Translations under genes and position numbers: made by a program
The notes under the pieces: generated by a model
Databases searched by the model: none
Told to the model about the DNA's origin: nothing
What the model saw: the letters and a program-made list of their open reading frames with translations, nothing else
DNA from: PNAI01 sp964575715
GTDB lineage: Bacteria > Pseudomonadota > Alphaproteobacteria > Rhizobiales > Xanthobacteraceae
Length of the DNA stretch: 36,526 bases
Direction of reading: 5' to 3'
Assembly (NCBI GenBank): GCA_964575715.1
Contig: CAZNSG010000061.1
Coordinates: 1-36,526 of the forward strand
In this document: positions 15,103 through 23,041 of the stretch, in pieces
Position numbering within the stretch: position 1 is the stretch's first letter
Layout of the letters: each line of letters opens with the position of its first letter

Positions 15103-15295
15103 CCTCATCCTGAGGAGCCGCCGAAGGCGGCGTCTCGAAGGATGGGGCGGCCAACCGATCTCGGGTATACCCGAGATCGGAAATATTAAGTGCGCAAGTC
15201 GGCTATAGCCGACTTGCGATGGTTCGAGACGCGTTGCTTCGCAGCCAAGTGCACGCAGGCTGCGCCTGCTATGGCTACGCTCCTCACCATGAGGC
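15103..15295. repeat. CCTCATCCTGAGGAG palindromic repeat, copy 2, with nested palindromes
   Basis: The right part (15192-15295) is identical to copy 1 at 3625-3728 except for one base. The left arm differs: a 26-bp perfect palindrome with core GGGTATACCC lies at about 15156-15181, followed by an AT-rich joint and then a 24-bp palindrome with core GGCTATAGCC. This suggests insertion of small palindromes into a larger one. The mutS start is about 70 bp away. Confidence 0.88.
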
Positions 15296-15365
15296 CGGGA
15301 GAGTCCACAATTGGGTCGTTTCCCGGCGGTGAAACCCCACCCGCCATCTGCTAGCGTCCCCCATC

Positions 15366-18332
15366 ATGGACGCCGCCCGCATGGTCCCGCCCGCAGACAC
15401 CGCCAGCCCCGCGCCAGAGCCCGCCGCGCGCGTCACCCCCATGATGGAGCAATACATCGAGATCAAGGCCGCCAATCCGGATTGCCTGCTGTTCTACCGG
15501 ATGGGCGATTTCTACGAAATGTTCTTCGATGACGCTGAGGTCGCTTCCCGCGCGCTCGGCATCATGCTCACCAAGCGCGGCAAGCATCTCGGCCGCGACA
15601 TTCCCATGTGCGGCGTGCCGGTCGAGCGCGCCGATGAATATCTGCATCGCCTGATCCGATTGGGCCATCGCGTCGCCGTCTGCGAGCAGCTCGAAGATCC
15701 CGCGGAAGCGAAAAAGCGCGGGGCTAAGAGTGTGGTGCGGCGCGATGTCATCCGGCTGGTGACGCCCGGCACGCTGACCGAGGACACGCTGCTCGACGCC
15801 AACCGCAACAATTATCTGCTCGCCATCGTCCGCGCCCGCGCCTCGGCCGGTTTATCCGCCGAAGCTTCAGCGAAGGCGGACCGCTTCGGGCTCGCCTGGA
15901 TCGACATTTCAACTGCGGAATTTCGCATCAGTGAATGCGACCGCCTGGGCCTCGCCGCCGAGATCGCGCGGCTTGAGCCAAGCGAGATCATCGTCTCCGA
16001 CGCGCTCTATGGCGATCCCGGTCTTGCGCCTTACCTGCGCACCTTGCCCGCGGTCAAACCGCTGCCCCGCGACGTGTTCGACGGCGCCACCGCCGAGCGC
16101 CGATTGGCGGACTATTTCGCGGTCGCAACGTCCGAAAGCTTCGGCACGCTTTCGCGCCTTGAGCTCAATGCCGCCGCCGCCTGCGTCACCTATGTCGAGC
16201 GCACGCAGATCGGCAAGCGCCCGCCGCTCTCACCTCCGGTGCGCGAGGCGCAAGGCGCCACGCTCGCCATCGACCAGGCGACGCGCGCCAATCTCGAGCT
16301 CGTGCGCACGCTGGCCGGCGAACGCCGCGGCTCATTGCTCTTCGCCATCGACCGCACGGTGACGGCGGCAGGCGCCCGGCTGCTCGCCCAGCGGCTTGCC
16401 GCACCGCTGACCGACCCGGAAGCGATCGCAAGGCGGCTCGATGCGGTGGAAGCGTTTGCAACCGACGCAAGCTCGCGCGGCGAAATACGCAAGCGCCTGC
16501 AAGCCGCCCCCGATCTTTCCCGCGCGCTCAGCCGTCTCGTTGTCGGCCGCGGCGGCCCGCGCGACCTCGCGGCTATCCGAGACGGCATCGGCGCGGCCGC
16601 GGGGCTTGCCGCACAACTCACCCGCTTCACCTCTCCCCGCTTGCGGGGAGAGGTCGGATCGCGAAGCGATCCGGGTGAGGGGGATTCTCCGCAGACCGAA
16701 TCCATCGAGACTCCCCCTCACCCCAACCCTCTCCAGCCGAAGTCGGATGTTTCCGACTTCGGCCGCGTAAAAACTGCCCGAACTCGGGTAGACCCGAGTT
16801 CGGGTGCAAGCGGGGAGAGGGAGCGCGCTACCGATGCGGCGACCACTTCGGAAATTGCCAAAGCCATTGTGGCATTGCGGCGTCCCGATCCGGCGCTGGC
16901 GAAGGAATTGGCAGCCGCGCTCGCCGACGAGTTGCCTGCTTTCAAGCGTGACGGCGGCTTCGTGCGTGCGCGCTACCAAAGCGCGCTCGATGAGGCCCGT
17001 AGCTTGCGCGACCAATCGCGCAAAGTCGTAGCGCAATTGCAGGCGCGCTACGCCGAGGACTCCGGCGTGCGCTCGCTCAAGATCCGGCACAACAACGTGC
17101 TCGGTTATTTCGTCGAGGTCACCGCGCAGCATGGCGAAAAATTCTTCAAAACTCCCCTCAACGCCACGTTCATCCATCGCCAGACCTTGGCAGGGCAAGT
17201 GCGCTTTAGCACCACCGAGCTCGGCGAACTTGAAGCTAAAATCGCCAACGCCGCCGATCGTGCGCTCGCCCAGGAGCTGGAGATTTTCGAGCGCCTCGCA
17301 GCTTCGGCCACCGCGGCGAGCGCCGCCATCAAGACCGCGGCCGAGGCGCTCGCGATCCTCGATGTTTCGGCCGCACTTGCCGCGATCGCGCTCGAGCGCG
17401 ACTACGTGCGCCCGCAGATCGACCAGTCGCTTGAATTCGTCGTCGATGGCGGCCGCCACGCCGTGGTCGAGCAGACGCTCGCGAGCGCGTCCTTCGTCGC
17501 CAATGATTGCGATCTCTCCCCGCCGGCGGAAAAAGAGGCCGGCCGCATCTGGCTGCTCACCGGACCGAACATGGCCGGCAAATCGACGTTTCTCCGCCAG
17601 AATGCGCTCATCGTCGTGCTCGCGCAAATGGGCAGCTTCGTGCCGGCCAAACGCGCTAAGCTTGGCGTGGTCGACCGGCTGTTCTCGCGCGTGGGCGCCG
17701 CCGACGATCTCGCCCGCGGCCGTTCCACCTTCATGGTCGAAATGGTCGAGACCGCGGCGATCCTCAACCAGGCGAACGAACGCTCGCTGGTGATCCTCGA
17801 CGAGATCGGTCGCGGCACCTCGACTTTCGACGGCCTCTCCATTGCCTGGGCCACCATCGAGCATTTGCACGAGACCAATCGCTGCCGCGCGCTGTTTGCC
17901 ACCCACTTCCACGAATTGACCGCGCTCGCAGCAAGGCTCAAGCGGCTGCACAACGCGACCGTCCGCGTCAAGGAATGGCAGGGCGACGTGGTTTTTCTGC
18001 ACGAAGTGGTGCCGGGCGTGGCGGATCGCTCCTACGGCATCCAGGTTGCCAAGCTCGCGGGCTTGCCATCGCGCGTGATCGAGCGCGCCAAGCTCGTGCT
18101 CACCGAACTCGAAGCCGAGGATCGCACCTCGCCGGCGCGGCGCCTGATCGACGATCTGCCGCTGTTTGCCGCCAACGCGCGAGCGGAAACATCCTCGCGC
18201 CAAGACCATGCGCTGGAAGCGATCACCGCGGCGCTTGCCACGCTCAATCCCGACGAGATGTCGCCGCGCGATGCGCTCGAAGCGCTCTACGCGCTCAAGC
18301 TGAAATTGGCGGAGCAAGCGAGCAAGTCATGA
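15366..18332 (+). CDS. mutS: DNA mismatch repair ATPase MutS, with repeat-derived internal insertion
   Basis: This 988-residue protein recognises mismatches and starts repair with MutL. The mismatch-reading motif F-Y-E is at 49-51 (GDFYEMF). The ATPase has Walker A GPNMAGKST (733-741), Walker B ILDEIGRGTST (D812, E813) and the dimer-interface segment VGAADDLARGRSTFMVEM. Most MutS proteins of related bacteria are, as I recall, about 880-920 residues. The excess is explained by roughly residues 421-486 in the lever region. These are encoded by palindromic repeats at 16628-16821 that read through without stop. The proline, arginine and serine-rich insertion (for example LRGEVGSRSDPGEGDS) resembles intergenic repeat sequence, not MutS. 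The flanking helices look intact. The start is the first ATG, with no clear ribosome binding site. The stop overlaps the convergent membrane-protein gene by 6 bp. Confidence 0.95.
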   Translation: MDAARMVPPADTASPAPEPAARVTPMMEQYIEIKAANPDCLLFYRMGDFYEMFFDDAEVASRALGIMLTKRGKHLGRDIPMCGVPVERADEYLHRLIRLGHRVAVCEQLEDPAEAKKRGAKSVVRRDVIRLVTPGTLTEDTLLDANRNNYLLAIVRARASAGLSAEASAKADRFGLAWIDISTAEFRISECDRLGLAAEIARLEPSEIIVSDALYGDPGLAPYLRTLPAVKPLPRDVFDGATAERRLADYFAVATSESFGTLSRLELNAAAACVTYVERTQIGKRPPLSPPVREAQGATLAIDQATRANLELVRTLAGERRGSLLFAIDRTVTAAGARLLAQRLAAPLTDPEAIARRLDAVEAFATDASSRGEIRKRLQAAPDLSRALSRLVVGRGGPRDLAAIRDGIGAAAGLAAQLTRFTSPRLRGEVGSRSDPGEGDSPQTESIETPPHPNPLQPKSDVSDFGRVKTARTRVDPSSGASGERERATDAATTSEIAKAIVALRRPDPALAKELAAALADELPAFKRDGGFVRARYQSALDEARSLRDQSRKVVAQLQARYAEDSGVRSLKIRHNNVLGYFVEVTAQHGEKFFKTPLNATFIHRQTLAGQVRFSTTELGELEAKIANAADRALAQELEIFERLAASATAASAAIKTAAEALAILDVSAALAAIALERDYVRPQIDQSLEFVVDGGRHAVVEQTLASASFVANDCDLSPPAEKEAGRIWLLTGPNMAGKSTFLRQNALIVVLAQMGSFVPAKRAKLGVVDRLFSRVGAADDLARGRSTFMVEMVETAAILNQANERSLVILDEIGRGTSTFDGLSIAWATIEHLHETNRCRALFATHFHELTALAARLKRLHNATVRVKEWQGDVVFLHEVVPGVADRSYGIQVAKLAGLPSRVIERAKLVLTELEAEDRTSPARRLIDDLPLFAANARAETSSRQDHALEAITAALATLNPDEMSPRDALEALYALKLKLAEQASKS
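16628..16821. repeat. CACCTCTCCCCGC palindromic repeat inserted in frame in mutS, itself interrupted
   Basis: The outer element contains CACCTCTCCCCGC-TTGCGGGGAGAGG and CCGGGTGAGGGGGA facing TCCCCCTCACCC, and ends GCAAGCGGGGAGAGGG. Its distal stem is split between CTCTCC and GCAAGCGG by a 71-bp segment (16735-16805). That segment holds two further palindromes, with arms GCCGAAGTCGGA and CCCGAACTCGGG. The whole stays in the mutS reading frame. I recall the outer element as a common intergenic repeat of Hyphomicrobiales. Confidence 0.9.
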
Positions 18333-19148
18333 CGAAACGCTTTGCCTCGCTCCCACCGTCTTGCTGCGAATTCGACGCCGCAGCATCCAGACCACAAGGT
18401 TCCATGCGACCGACACCGCAAGCGCCAGCACCAGCCCGGCCGGCGCACCGAGCGGCACCGCCGCCAGATGCAGCGTGAATAGACAGGCGCTAAAGCCGAC
18501 CAATCCCCAAAAGGTGTTGCTGATCAGCGCCGCACTTGCCGGCCCCCCGGCGCGCCGGTGGAAAATCAGCATCAGGCACGTCATCACGACCGGATAGACG
18601 GCGAGCAGCCCGGTCAATGTCGGACCCACATGGCCGCTCAACCCCACGACCGCAGCGACCAGACCGGCCACCATCAAAGCTCTCAGCGGCACGTCGGACC
18701 AGCGGCGGCGAACCGGCGGCATCGGCACGTTGAGATAGCGAGTCGTAACCGTAATGCACAGCGCGAAGATTGCGAGATTTATCGCGGCCAGTGGAATGAA
18801 CGTCCATTCCATTGAGCGCAATAATAAGGCCACCACAAACCACAGACCGACCGCACCCGCGACGCTGATCGCCATCCCGCAGCGCTGCGCCAACAGCACA
18901 TAAATTAAAGAAAATACGCCGGTCGCTGCATGCGCCGCGATGCTGCCGAGCGCACTCTGCGCAAGAAATTCAGGATCGTGGTCGAGCGCGAGGAACACGT
19001 AGGCCGGCCCCGCTGCGATCGGCAATGTTGCGACCAGCGCGCCGATCATCGGCCCCGCCCGCTCGGTCGTCATTGCGGCGCCCACCACAAAACCGGCTGT
19101 CACTGCCATCTTGAGCGCGAGCGCAAGCCATAATGTGAGATCGATCAT
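18327..19148 (-). CDS. Multi-pass inner-membrane protein of unknown function
   Basis: This 273-residue protein is almost entirely hydrophobic, with about eight to nine probable transmembrane helices, starting with LWLALALKMAVTAGFVVGAAM. Short basic loops such as RRAGG and the C-terminal MLRRRIRSK suggest cytoplasmic sides. I do not recognise a transporter family. I start at the ATG of MIDLTLWLALAL. The frame is open 30 codons further, but those codons are read from a palindromic repeat (19162-19286), so they are unlikely to be coding. Its 3' end overlaps the last 6 bp of convergent mutS. Function unknown. Confidence 0.75.
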   Translation of the reverse strand: MIDLTLWLALALKMAVTAGFVVGAAMTTERAGPMIGALVATLPIAAGPAYVFLALDHDPEFLAQSALGSIAAHAATGVFSLIYVLLAQRCGMAISVAGAVGLWFVVALLLRSMEWTFIPLAAINLAIFALCITVTTRYLNVPMPPVRRRWSDVPLRALMVAGLVAAVVGLSGHVGPTLTGLLAVYPVVMTCLMLIFHRRAGGPASAALISNTFWGLVGFSACLFTLHLAAVPLGAPAGLVLALAVSVAWNLVVWMLRRRIRSKTVGARQSVSS

Positions 19149-19161
19149 GCCGGTGATCCAT

Positions 19162-19286
19162 AGAGCATGATCCCGAAAAAGCCAGCCCCGAACTTGATCC
19201 GGGGGTGAAAACCGGATTTTGGAAATGATCCTGCTCAAACAAGAATCCAGAACCCGGCTTTGGTTCCATCAAAGCGGATAGGGCTT
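19162..19286. repeat. Two-hairpin AGAGCATGATC repeat, copy with inserted palindrome
   Basis: It begins AGAGCATGATCCCGAAAA like the copy at 5759, then carries an extra GCCCCGAACTTGATCCGGGG-like palindrome. It resumes with AACCGGATTTTGGAAATGATC and the linker CAAACAAGAAT. The second hairpin (about 19247-19286) is degenerate and has lost its CTAG ends. It lies 13 bp upstream of the membrane-protein start. Confidence 0.8.
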
Positions 19287-19534
19287 ATATCATCCTAACC
19301 TCCACACATGGTTCGCCGTTCGCGCCCGATAAGGCACGTGGCCAGTTGGATGTTGGAGGCGGGATGTTTCGCCCGCCCGTCAGCTCATTGGACGGGGCGG
19401 ACCCCGACCGCTTTAGCTGCACTTGTTAAGCGCCCGCAAGCTGCTCGCTCAAATCGGCGCTACGTTCTGATGTAATGACCTAAGTCATTGTAAGTCAATA
19501 AGAATAATATGTTTTTTCAGATGTCAGACATGGC
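19287..19534. other. Upstream region of glnD
   Basis: There is no gene in this gap. The last 60 bp are AT-rich compared with the surroundings (AATAAGAATAATATG near 19497-19511) and could hold a -10 region, but no matching -35 is evident. A weak dyad TGACCTAAGTCA lies at about 19475-19486. Confidence 0.4.
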
Positions 19535-22438
19535 ATGCGGTTCCCCTTTTCGCGCCACCGGGAGTGGACTTTTATTTCCCACCTTTCCAGCCAGGCGGTG
19601 ACAGACTTCCAGCGCTCCGCTATCTCGATGCTCATGCTGCCTGCCGAACTTGCTTCCCATGGCGCAATCGAGCTGTTCGATCAGCGCACCGTCGTTTCCG
19701 ACCTCGAAAAACTTGCCGAGGCGCATGAGGGACATGAGCGCGAACTGCGCATCGCCGTTGCGCAGCGGCTTAAACTCGCACTCACCGAAGGCCGCGCCAT
19801 TGCCGAACGCCTGCTGACCAAGGACCGTCAGGGCCGGCGTTGCGCCGAGCGGCTGTGCTTTATGCAAGACGAGATCATTCGCGTGCTTTTCGAATTCGCG
19901 GGCAAGCATCTCTATCCCTCGCAAAACCCGTCGGAAGCCGAACACATGGCCATCGTCGCAACCGGCGGCTACGGCCGCGGATTGCTCGCGCCTGGCTCCG
20001 ACATCGATCTGTTGTTCCTGCTGCCCTACAAACAGACTGCATGGGGCGAATCGGTCGCCGAGGCGATTCTCTATTGCCTGTGGGACATCGGACTTAAAGT
20101 CGGGCATGCAACCCGCTCGGTCGACGAATGCATCCGCCAAGCCAAGGCGGACATGACGATTCGCACATCGATTCTGGAGTCGCGGTTTCTTCTTGGCGAT
20201 CGCAATCTATTTGGCGAACTCATGACGCGTTTCAGCAAATCCGTGGTGCAGGGGACCGTCGCCGAGTTTGTCGCCGCCAAGCTCGCCGAGCGCGAAGAGC
20301 GCCATCGCCGCGCTGGCCAATCGCGATATCTTGTCGAGCCCAACGTCAAGGACGGCAAGGGCGGCCTGCGCGATCTGCACACGCTGTTCTGGATCGTCAA
20401 ATACTTCTACCGCGTGCGCAACGTAGAGGAGCTGATCGATCGCGGCGTGTTCGACCGCGACGAGCTGAAATTATTCCGCCGCTGTGAGGATTTTCTCTGG
20501 TCGGTGCGCTGTCATATGCACTTCCTTTCCGGCCGGGCGGAGGAGCGCCTTTCCTTCGACATCCAGCGCGAGATCGCCGTGCGTCTCGGCTACACCCAGC
20601 ATCCGGGGTTGAAAGACGTCGAACGCTTCATGAAGCACTACTTCCTGACTGCCAAGGACGTCGGCGACCTCACCGCCATCCTGTGCGCAGCGCTGGAAGA
20701 CCAGCAGGCCAAGCCCGCGCCGGTGATGAGCCGCGTTATCGCGCGGCTGCGCCCGCGCGGCCGCCGCCCGCTGCGCGAGTGCGAGGATTTCGTCGATGAC
20801 AATAACCGGCTGACCGTTGCCGATGTCGACGTCTTCCGGCGCGATCCAGTCAATCTGATCCGCATGTTTCATCTCGCGCAGAAGCACAATCTTGTTCTGC
20901 ACCCGGACGCCATGCGGGCGGCAACCCATTCGCTCAAGCTGATCGACGATGACCTGCGTGAAAACCCGGAGGCTAACCGCCTGTTTCTGGAAATCCTAAC
21001 CTCGCATGACTCCGAGATTGTGCTGCGGCGGATGAATGAGACCGGTGTGCTCGGCCGCTTCGTCCGTCCCTTCGGGCGCATCGTCGCCATGATGCAATTC
21101 AACATGTACCACCACTATACGGTGGACGAGCATCTCTTGCGCTGCATCGGCGTGCTGACCGAAATCGAGCGCGGGCAGAACGAGGAGTTCTCGCTTGCCA
21201 ACGACCTCGTGCGGAAAATCCAGCCGCATCACCGCGCGGTGCTCTATGTCGCGCTATTACTGCACGACATCGCCAAGGGCCGCATCGAAGATCATTCCAT
21301 CGCCGGCGCGCGCATCGCGCGCCGCTTCTGCCCGCGCCTTGGCCTCTCACCGGCCGAGACCGAAACCGTCGCCTGGCTGGTGGAGAATCATCTGGTCATG
21401 TCGACGGTGGCGCAATCGCGCGATCTCTCCGATCGCCGCACAATCGAGAATTTCGCTGCCGTCGCGCAATCGCTCGAGCGCATGAAGCTGCTCACCATTC
21501 TGACCACAGCCGACATCCGCGCAGTCGGCCCCGGCGTGTGGAATGGCTGGAAGGCCCAGCTCCTGCGCACGCTCTATTACGAGACCGAGCCGGCGCTCAC
21601 CGGCGGCTTCTCTGAGGTCAACCGGGCGCAGCGCGTGGCGATCTCGCAAGCCGAACTTAAGGCTGAGCTAAAAGATTGGCCACCCGAGCGGATCGAGGCC
21701 TACATTGCCCGGCACTATCCCGCCTATTGGCTCAAGGTCGACCTGCCGCACCGGGTCACCCATGCCCGCTATGTGCTTGCGGCTGAGGAAGCCAACAAGT
21801 CGCTGGGGACCTCGTTTGACTTCGATTCCGCACGCGCCGTCACCGAACTGACGGTGCTGGCGCCTGATCATCCCCGGCTGTTGTCGATCATCGCCGGCGC
21901 CTGCGCGGCGGCAGGAGCCAACATCGTCGATGCGCAAATCTTCACCACCACCGACGGACTCGCGCTCGACACCATTGCGGTGTCGCGCGAATTCGAGCGC
22001 GACGAAGATGAGGCGCGCCGTGCCGCGCGTATCGCCGATACCATCGAGAAGGCGCTCCGCGGCGACCTCAAGCTGCCCGAAGTGGTGGCACGGCGTTCAA
22101 GCACAAAGACGCAACTCAAAGCCTTCTCCGTCGAACCGCAGGTCACAATCAATAACCAGTGGTCAAACCGCTATACGGTCGTCGAAGTCACCGGGCTCGA
22201 CCGGCCGGGCCTGCTCTACGAGCTCACGGCCACGCTCTCAAAACTCAATCTCAACATTACGTCCGCCCACATCGCCACCTTCGGCGAGCGCGCGGTCGAC
22301 GTATTCTACGTCACCGATCTGCTCGGTGCCAAAATTGCCTCGCCAACCCGCGAGGTGACGATCAAACAAGCGCTGCTGCAGCTCTTTGCCGCGCCTGATC
22401 AAACCAGAAAGCCCATGAAGGGAGCTGCAGCAAGCTGA
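19535..22438 (+). CDS. glnD: Bifunctional [protein-PII] uridylyltransferase/uridylyl-removing enzyme
   Basis: This 967-residue protein is GlnD, the cytoplasmic glutamine sensor that adds UMP to PII proteins under nitrogen limitation and removes it when glutamine is high. The nucleotidyltransferase motif GGYGRGLLAPGSDIDLLF (144-161) has the metal-binding DxD at 156-158. The HD domain for UMP removal shows HD at 577-578 (LLHDIAKG). Two ACT domains for glutamine sensing lie at about 770-815 (LTVLAPDHPRLLSIIAG) and 880-930 (VEVTGLDRPGLLYELTA). Usual length in alphaproteobacteria is roughly 930-950, so the true start may be a later ATG, for example residue 32 or 34. No ribosome binding site decides this. 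Confidence 0.95.
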   Translation: MRFPFSRHREWTFISHLSSQAVTDFQRSAISMLMLPAELASHGAIELFDQRTVVSDLEKLAEAHEGHERELRIAVAQRLKLALTEGRAIAERLLTKDRQGRRCAERLCFMQDEIIRVLFEFAGKHLYPSQNPSEAEHMAIVATGGYGRGLLAPGSDIDLLFLLPYKQTAWGESVAEAILYCLWDIGLKVGHATRSVDECIRQAKADMTIRTSILESRFLLGDRNLFGELMTRFSKSVVQGTVAEFVAAKLAEREERHRRAGQSRYLVEPNVKDGKGGLRDLHTLFWIVKYFYRVRNVEELIDRGVFDRDELKLFRRCEDFLWSVRCHMHFLSGRAEERLSFDIQREIAVRLGYTQHPGLKDVERFMKHYFLTAKDVGDLTAILCAALEDQQAKPAPVMSRVIARLRPRGRRPLRECEDFVDDNNRLTVADVDVFRRDPVNLIRMFHLAQKHNLVLHPDAMRAATHSLKLIDDDLRENPEANRLFLEILTSHDSEIVLRRMNETGVLGRFVRPFGRIVAMMQFNMYHHYTVDEHLLRCIGVLTEIERGQNEEFSLANDLVRKIQPHHRAVLYVALLLHDIAKGRIEDHSIAGARIARRFCPRLGLSPAETETVAWLVENHLVMSTVAQSRDLSDRRTIENFAAVAQSLERMKLLTILTTADIRAVGPGVWNGWKAQLLRTLYYETEPALTGGFSEVNRAQRVAISQAELKAELKDWPPERIEAYIARHYPAYWLKVDLPHRVTHARYVLAAEEANKSLGTSFDFDSARAVTELTVLAPDHPRLLSIIAGACAAAGANIVDAQIFTTTDGLALDTIAVSREFERDEDEARRAARIADTIEKALRGDLKLPEVVARRSSTKTQLKAFSVEPQVTINNQWSNRYTVVEVTGLDRPGLLYELTATLSKLNLNITSAHIATFGERAVDVFYVTDLLGAKIASPTREVTIKQALLQLFAAPDQTRKPMKGAAAS

Positions 22439-22480
22439 GCGGCCGGCTCAGAACTCGCTTTCATGGCAAATCCTTTCGGT

Positions 22481-22523
22481 GCGATCCCAAGCCTGGTTTC
22501 CAAGCCTGTATGTATGGGATCGC
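22481..22523. terminator. Possible bidirectional terminator between glnD and the small secreted-protein gene
   Basis: GCGATCCCA and TGGGATCGC are perfect 9-bp arms 25 bp apart, in the gap between two convergent genes. The loop is long and there is no T run, so this could also be a remnant of a palindromic repeat. Confidence 0.3.
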
Positions 22524-22563
22524 CACCGAGCTCGCTGCGCCAAGTGGAAATATATTCTAGGCT

Positions 22564-22791
22564 CTAAGCTGGTTTCTTCTTCTTACCGCCCCGTGCGACT
22601 TTCTTCGGCTCGCTGGGTGCCGGCGCTGCCCACGCGCCGCCGAACATATCTTGTATGAAGCGCATGGAGTTATTTTGGGCCGCGACCGCCGGGTCGGCGG
22701 CGGGCTTAGCCGTCTTCTTCTTCGCAGCCAAAGCAGTCGTAGAAGCGGTAACCGCAAATACGAGTGCCAATAGTAGAGCGCTTTTGCGCAT
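22564..22791 (-). CDS. Small secreted lysine-rich protein of unknown function
   Basis: This 75-residue protein starts with a clear signal peptide (MRKSALLLALVFAVTASTTALA) with a likely cleavage after ALA. The mature part, about 52 residues, is rich in Lys, Ala and Pro, begins KKKTAKPAADP and ends ARGGKKKKPA. A short central segment (NNSMRFIQDMFGGAW) may be the only folded or interacting part. GGGAG lies about 6 bp upstream of the ATG, which decides the start over a longer open frame of 107 residues. The gene is convergent with glnD and divergent from the penicillin-binding protein gene. I do not recognise a family. Confidence 0.75.
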   Translation of the reverse strand: MRKSALLLALVFAVTASTTALAAKKKTAKPAADPAVAAQNNSMRFIQDMFGGAWAAPAPSEPKKVARGGKKKKPA

Positions 22792-23041
22792 GTGATTCTC
22801 CCGATATTGCCTCACCGGGCTCGCCCGGAATTGCCGCATAATGCACGAAAAGCCGTGTTCGGAAATACCCGACCCGCCGCTCATCAACAGTCGGATGCTC
22901 GAAAAACTTGGATCGATACCTGCACCCTGGCGGCCGGTTTTAGGCCTTATCTCAACCGCTTAACCGCCCCTTAAATCGCCAGATTTAGCGTGTACCTGAG
23001 AATCGTGCATCGGCCACCGGGGCCGATCCGCAGGATGCAGC

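Noticed and set aside
16332..18317. A 661-codon open frame antisense to mutS
   Set aside because: It is a high-GC shadow of mutS with His/Arg/Gly-rich translation and no domain.
19149..19238. A 30-codon extension of the membrane protein
   Set aside because: Nearly all these codons are read from a palindromic repeat; the first hydrophobic helix begins at the internal ATG.
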